Source: CAZEBW01 sp964510205 (GTDB lineage Bacteria > Chloroflexota > Anaerolineae > VGOG01). Taken from it: DNA of 36,898 nt. The position numbers and the translations under genes were made by a program. Positions 32,432 through 36,898 of this stretch are shown here, piece by piece. The notes below the pieces were generated by a model. That model ran no database searches. It had not been told where the DNA came from and saw nothing but the letters and a program-made list of their open reading frames with translations. The DNA lies in contig CAZEBW010000033.1 of assembly GCA_964510205.1 (NCBI GenBank), positions 1-36,898 on the forward strand. The letters run 5' to 3'. How positions within the stretch are numbered: the stretch's first letter is position 1; every line of letters begins with the position of its first letter.

Positions 32432-34600
32432 ATGACCACTGAAGACATCCAACAGATGAAGCAAGCACACAAGGTGCTGGCCGAGTTCGATTACGAGTTG
32501 GGCGAGGTGGAGAAGGGGTATACCGACCGCTCTCTCTACCTCAACCTCTCTGATAACACCATCGCCAGCAAGCCGGTGACCCAGCAGATGAAGGGCGTCT
32601 TCACCGGCGGCAAGGGCTTTGGCCTGTGGCTGCTTTGGAATGCCGTCACGGGCGACACGAAATGGAACGACCCGCAGAACGAGATCGTCATCTCCTCCGG
32701 TCCCATCGGCGGGACGACCCAATACCCCGGCTCCGGGAAATCGCTGGTGGTGAGCCTTTCTCCCCTGACGCACTCGGTGATGGACAGCAACGTGGGCGGC
32801 TACTTCGGCCCGTTTCTCAAGTTCGCGGGGTGGGATGCTCTCGAGATCCAGGGCCAGGCCGAGCGAGATGTGATCGTCTTCATTGACGGGAATAAAGGTA
32901 AGGTGACCATCGAAGAGGCGCCCGAAGAAGCCGTAGACACTCACCTCATCGGGGAGCAGATGGCGGAGATGTTTGCCGAAACCGAAAGGGAGAAGCGCGA
33001 CATCTCGACCGTCTCGGCGGGCAGCGGCGCGGAGAACACCTTGATGGGCTGCCTGAACTTCAGTTGGTACGACGTGCGCCGCCAGAGCATGCGCTTCAAG
33101 CAGGCCGGCCGCGGCGGCATCGGCACGGTCTTCAGGGACAAGAAGATCAAGGCGCTGGTGGTTAAGTACAGCGGTAGCAAGGGGACGGCCAACCAGCCCG
33201 CCGACAGGGAGCGCATCAGGAAGGTGGGCGGCAAGATCAACAAGGAGATCCACGATTACGACGACCAACAGAACCGCATGCGCAAGCGAGGCACGCCTTA
33301 CCTGGTCCAGATTATGGACGATTACGACCTGCTGCCGGTCCACAACTTCAAGTACGGCTCCCATCCCGATACGCCCAACATCAACGGGGATGTGTGGGAG
33401 GCGCGTTTCACCCAGGGCCTGCCCGACGGCTGCTGGCTGGGCTGCACCATGAGCTGCTCCCACGCTGTGGACAGCTACACGCTTCAGACAGGACCGTACA
33501 ATGGACAAAGTGTGATCGTGGATGGGCCGGAGTACGAGACCATCGCCGGCTGTGGCTCCAACTGCGGCATCTTCGATCCCGACGCCATCCTGGAGATCAA
33601 CTTCTACTGCGATACCTACGGCTTGGATACCATCTCCTTTGGCACTTCGACCGGCTTCATTATGGAGTGCTACGAGGCGGGCATTCTCAACAAGGAGATC
33701 ACCGGTGGACTGGAACTGCATTTCGGCAACGCCGACGCCGCCCTCGAACTGCTGCACCAGATGGGGCGGGGCGAGGGATTCGGGGCCGTCGCCGGGCAGG
33801 GCATCCGCCGCATGAAGCACATCTTCGCCGAGGAGATTGATTCGCTCACAGACGCCGATCTCCAGTTTATGCAGGACATCGGTATGGAGGCCAAGGGGCT
33901 GGAGTACTCAGAGTACGTGACCAAGGAGTCGCTGGCTCAGCAGGGGGGATACGGATTGGCCAGCAAGGGGCCGCAGCACGACGAGGCCTGGCTGATCTTC
34001 ATGGACATGGTCAACAATCAGATCCCCACTTTCGAGGACAAGGCTGAGGCGCTGCACTACTTCCCCATGTGGCGCACTTGGTTCGGGCTGTGCGGGCTGT
34101 GCAAGCTGCCCTGGAACGACATCACGCCGCCGAGCAATGCCGAGACCGACGAGCCATCCAAGATACCGGAGCACGTGCAGAACTACGTGGAGCTGTTCTC
34201 CGGCGTGACCGGGCGCGAGGTGACCAAGGAAGACCTCATCACCATGTCCGAGCAGGTGTACAACTTCCAGCGCGTCTTCAACCTGAAGATGGGATTCGGC
34301 ACCCGCGAGCACGACGCCATTCCCTATCGCTCCATGGGACCGGTGACGGTCGAGGAATACGAGTCCCGCGCCGAGCGATACGACAAGCAGCTCAAAGAAC
34401 AGGTGGGCTTCGATCCTGAAGGCAAAGCCACTGAGCAGAAGCTGGCCGCCTTGCGGGCGTACCGCGAGGAACAGTACGAGAAGCTGATTGATGCCGTTTA
34501 CAGGCGTCGTGGCTGGACGCCCGATGGCATCCCCACGCTGGAGACCCTCAAGCGGCTGCACATTGACTTCCCCGACGTGGTGGAGTTGGTAAATTCGTAG
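32432..34600 (+). CDS. Tungsten-containing aldehyde:ferredoxin oxidoreductase
   Basis: A 722-residue AOR-family enzyme that oxidises aldehydes to acids with ferredoxin, or the reverse, at a tungsto-bispterin site. The N-terminal domain shows GGKGFGLWLLW and GSGKSLVVSLSPLTHSVMDS. Cluster ligands are C334, C338 and C342 in GCWLGCTMSC, with C554/C557 in LCGLCKLPW. GSGAENTLMGC and KQAGRGGIGTVFRDKKIKAL are family motifs. GGAGATG precedes the ATG. The stop codon lies at the edge of a dispersed repeat (34585-34680), which may have replaced the original C-terminus. A MoaD-like gene follows, as is usual for this family. Confidence 0.93.
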   Translation: MTTEDIQQMKQAHKVLAEFDYELGEVEKGYTDRSLYLNLSDNTIASKPVTQQMKGVFTGGKGFGLWLLWNAVTGDTKWNDPQNEIVISSGPIGGTTQYPGSGKSLVVSLSPLTHSVMDSNVGGYFGPFLKFAGWDALEIQGQAERDVIVFIDGNKGKVTIEEAPEEAVDTHLIGEQMAEMFAETEREKRDISTVSAGSGAENTLMGCLNFSWYDVRRQSMRFKQAGRGGIGTVFRDKKIKALVVKYSGSKGTANQPADRERIRKVGGKINKEIHDYDDQQNRMRKRGTPYLVQIMDDYDLLPVHNFKYGSHPDTPNINGDVWEARFTQGLPDGCWLGCTMSCSHAVDSYTLQTGPYNGQSVIVDGPEYETIAGCGSNCGIFDPDAILEINFYCDTYGLDTISFGTSTGFIMECYEAGILNKEITGGLELHFGNADAALELLHQMGRGEGFGAVAGQGIRRMKHIFAEEIDSLTDADLQFMQDIGMEAKGLEYSEYVTKESLAQQGGYGLASKGPQHDEAWLIFMDMVNNQIPTFEDKAEALHYFPMWRTWFGLCGLCKLPWNDITPPSNAETDEPSKIPEHVQNYVELFSGVTGREVTKEDLITMSEQVYNFQRVFNLKMGFGTREHDAIPYRSMGPVTVEEYESRAERYDKQLKEQVGFDPEGKATEQKLAALRAYREEQYEKLIDAVYRRRGWTPDGIPTLETLKRLHIDFPDVVELVNS

Positions 34601-34680
34601 ATTCGTAAATTCGTAGATTCGTAAATTCGTAGATTGGTACATGGGTACGAATCTACGAATCCCGAATCCACGAATGTACG
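34585..34680. repeat. Tandem GTAAATTCGTAGATTC repeat with inverted arm after the AOR gene
   Basis: GTAAATTCGTAGATTC is repeated with a 16-base period about three times (from 34588), followed by GGTACGAATCTACGAATCC arms that can pair with it. The AOR stop (TAG, 34598-34600) lies inside. Same family as 16916-17049. Confidence 0.85.
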
Positions 34681-34689
34681 CATAGCGAG

Positions 34690-34890
34690 ATGATACGAGT
34701 TAACGACAAGTTTGACGTCGAGTGGCGAGAGGGAATGACGGTAGACTCTCTGTTGGAGGCCCTCAACTTTACCTTCCCCATGATCGTGGTGTCGGTGAAC
34801 GGCAAGGTCATCCCCAGGAGCGAGTATGAAACCACGACGATTGAGGACAACGACGAGGTGAGGGCCATTCACCTCGTCGCCGGCGGCTGA
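34690..34890 (+). CDS. MoaD/ThiS-like sulfur carrier protein
   Basis: A 66-residue ubiquitin-fold protein that ends in Gly-Gly (IHLVAGG), the residue pair that becomes thiocarboxylated. It has WREGMTVDSLLEALNFTFPM and VVSVNGKVIPRSEYETT. Next to an AOR gene, it most likely helps build or load the tungstopterin cofactor. No conventional ribosome binding site; GCGAGATG is close. Confidence 0.82.
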   Translation: MIRVNDKFDVEWREGMTVDSLLEALNFTFPMIVVSVNGKVIPRSEYETTTIEDNDEVRAIHLVAGG

Positions 34891-34915
34891 TATGGGTACT
34901 GAGGCGAAGAGGAAG

Positions 34916-34957
34916 GCCAACGCCGTTTCATCACATGAATGACGTTACGGCGTTGGC
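34916..34957. promoter_or_regulatory. Strong hairpin before the aminotransferase gene
   Basis: GCCAACGCCGT (34916-34926) and ACGGCGTTGGC (34947-34957) form an 11-bp perfect stem with a 20-base loop. A smaller GGTGAC/GTCACC hairpin follows at 34980-34999. There is no T-run. It may shape the leader of the aminotransferase mRNA. Confidence 0.55.
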
Positions 34958-35030
34958 ACGTCAACAAGAAACTGGAAAAGGTGACATCGTTACGTCACCC
35001 CATCATAATATCAAGGAGGATACAATCAAA

Positions 35031-36359
35031 ATGGTCAACAAATCGCAACCACCCGGCCCCAAGGCCCAGGCATGGATCGAGAAGGATGCAGCCGCCGTCT
35101 CTCCTTCTTACACCCGCTCTTACCCCTTTGTCATGGAGCGCGGCAAGGGGTCAGAGGTCTGGGACGTGGACGGCAACCGCTTCATTGATTTCAATGCCGG
35201 CATCGCCGTCACCGCTACGGGCCACGCCCATCCCGCTGTGGTCAAAGCCATCCAGGAGCAAGCCGAGAAGTTCATCCACATGTCTGGGACGGACTTCTAC
35301 TATCCCCAACAGATCAAGTTGGCGCAGAAGCTCAATGCCCTGGTCCCCATCGAAGAGGAAACCCAAGCTTTCTTCACCAACTCGGGCACCGAATCGGTGG
35401 AGGCGGCTTTTAAGCTGGCCCGCTACTACACAGGACGGCCCCGCATGTTGGCCTTCCTTGGCGCGTTCCACGGCCGCAGCATGGGTTCGCTGTCCCTGAC
35501 TGCGTCGAAGTACGTGCAGCGCAAGGGCTTCGCGCCTCTGGTGCCGGGGGTGACGCATGTGCCTTACGGCTACTGCTATCGCTGCCCCCTTAACCTGGAG
35601 TATCCCGATTGCGACATCGCCTGTGTGGGGTACATTGAGGATGTCTTGTTCAGGACCATTGTCCCTGCCGAGGAAGTGGCGGCTGTCTTTGTCGAGCCGA
35701 TTCAGGGCGAGGGCGGCTATGTGGTGCCGCCGCCAGAGTGGCATGGCCGGCTCAAGGCGCTGATGGAGAAGTACGGCATCCTGTACGTTGCCGACGAGGT
35801 GCAAACGGGTTTTGGGCGCACGGGCAAGATGTTCGCCATCCAGCACTGGGGCGTAGAGCCAGACATCGTCACTTTGGCCAAAGGTATCGCCTCGGGCATG
35901 CCCATCGGAGCGATGGTGGCCCGCAAGAGTCTGATGGTTTGGCCGCCCGGCGCTCACGGAAACACCTTCGGCGGCAATCCCGTCTGCTGTGCAGCCGCTC
36001 TGGAGACCATCAAGCTGGTGGAGAGCGACTTCATGGAGAATGCAGCTCGCATGGGCCAGCGGATGCTGGATCGCTTGAACGAGATGATGGACCAGCATCC
36101 CAGCATGGGCGACGTGAGGGGCAAGGGGCTGATGATTGGCATCGAGCTGGTGAGGGACAAGGCCACCAAAGAGCGAGCGTCAGAGATGCGCAATCAGGTT
36201 GTCCGTCGTGCTTTTGAGAAGGGCTTGCTCCTCCTGGGCTGTGGTCCCAATACCGTCCGCTTCATGCCGCCGCTCAGCATATCCCAGGACATTGCGGATG
36301 AGGGACTGGCCATCTTCGAGGAGGCTCTAACCGAGGTTGAGAAGGAGGTTGGGCTGTAG
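35031..36359 (+). CDS. Class III PLP-dependent aminotransferase (acetylornithine/4-aminobutyrate type)
   Basis: A 442-residue aminotransferase. Features are DVDGNRFIDFNAGIAVTATG near the start, FTNSGTESVEAAFKLAR, FHGRSMGSLSLT, VEPIQGEGGYVVPP, ADEVQTGFGRTGK, and the PLP lysine in TLAKGIASGMP. A small Cys cluster (GYCYRCPLNLEYPDCDIACV) is typical of the archaeal-type subgroup that includes broad-substrate aminotransferases and racemases. The true substrate is unknown. ATG 35031 is chosen because AAGGAGGA lies 11 bases upstream. Confidence 0.9.
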   Translation: MVNKSQPPGPKAQAWIEKDAAAVSPSYTRSYPFVMERGKGSEVWDVDGNRFIDFNAGIAVTATGHAHPAVVKAIQEQAEKFIHMSGTDFYYPQQIKLAQKLNALVPIEEETQAFFTNSGTESVEAAFKLARYYTGRPRMLAFLGAFHGRSMGSLSLTASKYVQRKGFAPLVPGVTHVPYGYCYRCPLNLEYPDCDIACVGYIEDVLFRTIVPAEEVAAVFVEPIQGEGGYVVPPPEWHGRLKALMEKYGILYVADEVQTGFGRTGKMFAIQHWGVEPDIVTLAKGIASGMPIGAMVARKSLMVWPPGAHGNTFGGNPVCCAAALETIKLVESDFMENAARMGQRMLDRLNEMMDQHPSMGDVRGKGLMIGIELVRDKATKERASEMRNQVVRRAFEKGLLLLGCGPNTVRFMPPLSISQDIADEGLAIFEEALTEVEKEVGL

Positions 36360-36439
36360 CGACTTGGGCTGAGTAGGGCGCTAGGATCAGGGTGAAGACG
36401 AGACATAAAAAACCCCTCGGCTTTCGGGGAGCCAGGGGC

Positions 36440-36469
36440 GCGGCCAAGCTGTCATCGCAGCTTGGCCGC
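36440..36469. repeat. Perfect 12-bp hairpin downstream of the aminotransferase
   Basis: GCGGCCAAGCTG (36440-36451), loop TCATCG, CAGCTTGGCCGC (36458-36469). No T-run follows. A smaller CCCCTCGG/...GGGG hairpin lies just before it at about 36414-36430. They may protect the mRNA 3' end. Confidence 0.7.
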
Positions 36470-36485
36470 CAGATCATACATAAGA

Positions 36486-36518
36486 GCCCGTCTGCTACTC
36501 GATGGCAGACGGGTTTTC
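36486..36518 (+). terminator. Intrinsic terminator after the aminotransferase
   Basis: CCCGTCTGC (36487-36495), loop of nine, GCAGACGGG (36505-36513), then TTTTCTATT. This is a strong rho-independent terminator. Confidence 0.85.
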
Positions 36519-36654
36519 TATTGGAGCGGGCATCCCGGCCTTGCGAGCTCCTTCATAGCGCGTTTGCGCTACCAATTGTGGGAGGAACAATCGTAGGTGT
36601 CATCGCGAGCCCCGCGCGGTGCTTCGCGTCACTCACAAAGGCGGAAACTCCAAG

Positions 36655-36744
36655 TGTCATCGCGAGGCGGTGTTTTTTCGCCGAAGCGATCCCCAATTCG
36701 AAAGGTGGAGATTGCTTCGGCAAAAAGATGCCTCGCAATGACAC
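36655..36744. repeat. MITE-like palindromic repeat, right-end copy
   Basis: TGTCATCGCGAGGCGGTG and TTTTTTCGCCGAAGCGATCC pair with GATTGCTTCGGCAAAAAG and CTCGCAATGACA. It is the same family as the elements at 2971, 9967 and 28564. A partial copy of the left end (GTGTCATCGCGAGC) lies at about 36598. The gap 36360-36812 holds only these repeats and the hairpins. Confidence 0.8.
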
Positions 36745-36812
36745 AGCCACCTTGTTTCTGAGTAGCCTGGTGGAGACACCGCGTGCGCCCTCATCGAGGA
36801 TGGCCGACGGGC

Positions 36813-36898
36813 TCAGTAGTATCGCCCCTCATCCAGCGCCACGTCCTCGTCGCCGATGACGTGGAACTCGCGCCCCTGCGCTGGCATGGACGGGTTTG
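36813..36898 (-). CDS. Possible 3' end of a minus-strand gene, partial at right edge
   Basis: Read on the minus strand from the edge, one frame is open and ends with a stop at 36813-36815 (tail GREFHVIGDEDVALDEGRYY). The codon pattern looks coding and the region right of the terminator is otherwise empty. It is too short to name. It could also be an accidental frame. Confidence 0.35.
   Translation of the reverse strand, partial: NPSMPAQGREFHVIGDEDVALDEGRYY

Noticed and set aside
32393..33820. 475-residue minus-strand frame opposite the AOR gene
   Set aside because: AOR motifs on the + strand are unmistakable; the opposite frame is a His/Val/Ala-rich shadow.
36813..36898. Identification of the edge frame as V-type ATPase subunit F from the HVIGDED string
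   Set aside because: That string is at the N-terminus of subunit F, while here it is next to the stop codon, so the match is accidental.

Overview
The window is one continuous stretch of GC-rich DNA (roughly 60% GC by eye). It has many TTG and GTG starts, strong GGAGG ribosome binding sites and many short dispersed palindromic repeats between and even inside genes. The gene content is ferredoxin-type ETF, CoA ligase, aconitase-family enzymes, a tungsten aldehyde oxidoreductase, PHP/AlbA and MNT/HEPN genes. With the repeats, it suggests an anaerobic Chloroflexota (Anaerolineae-like) bacterium, probably a metagenome-assembled genome. That placement is inference; no rRNA or tRNA gene is visible. 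Nearly all genes are on the + strand.

Region 1 (122-12094) is a compact metabolic module. In order it holds a ferredoxin-fused EtfA, a SucC-like CoA ligase beta subunit with an unusual C-terminal two-[4Fe-4S] ferredoxin domain, its SucD-like alpha partner, a short citrate-synthase-family protein of the citryl-CoA lyase type, an HD-domain protein, a first LeuC/LeuD-type hydro-lyase pair, an unknown protein, a second LeuC/LeuD pair, a fragment of an AbrB-type membrane protein, and an isocitrate/isopropylmalate-type dehydrogenase. Together they could activate, cleave, isomerise and oxidatively decarboxylate a tricarboxylic acid, or run the reverse route. The two ferredoxin-bearing proteins suggest a link to low-potential electron carriers. 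A toxin-antitoxin pair on the minus strand, with its own promoter and operator, sits in the middle.

Region 2 (12180-17962) is protein quality control: Hsp20, Lon, an NfeD-type membrane serine protease and an SPFH/stomatin protein. Several coding sequences in regions 1 and 2 carry in-frame insertions of short dispersed repeats.

Region 3 (17963-32390) is accessory. It begins with a composite hairpin-rich repeat block. Then come a PHP-AlbA_2 fusion, MNT nucleotidyltransferases, a frameshifted HEPN gene, a DUF4258/DUF2283-like pair, several gene remnants, and a single-chain DNA methyltransferase fused to a BsuBI/PstI-type restriction endonuclease. A housekeeping-like run follows: glutamine cyclotransferase, LysE, PAC2 and a CinA with a degenerate amidase domain. 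The region ends with pieces of what looks like a broken type III-like restriction enzyme flanking a formylglycine-generating-enzyme-like lipoprotein, and a VapBC-type toxin-antitoxin pair.

Region 4 (32432-36898) holds a tungsten-type aldehyde:ferredoxin oxidoreductase, a MoaD/ThiS-like small protein and a class III aminotransferase. Hairpins, an intrinsic terminator, a repeat copy and the possible 3' end of a minus-strand gene follow.
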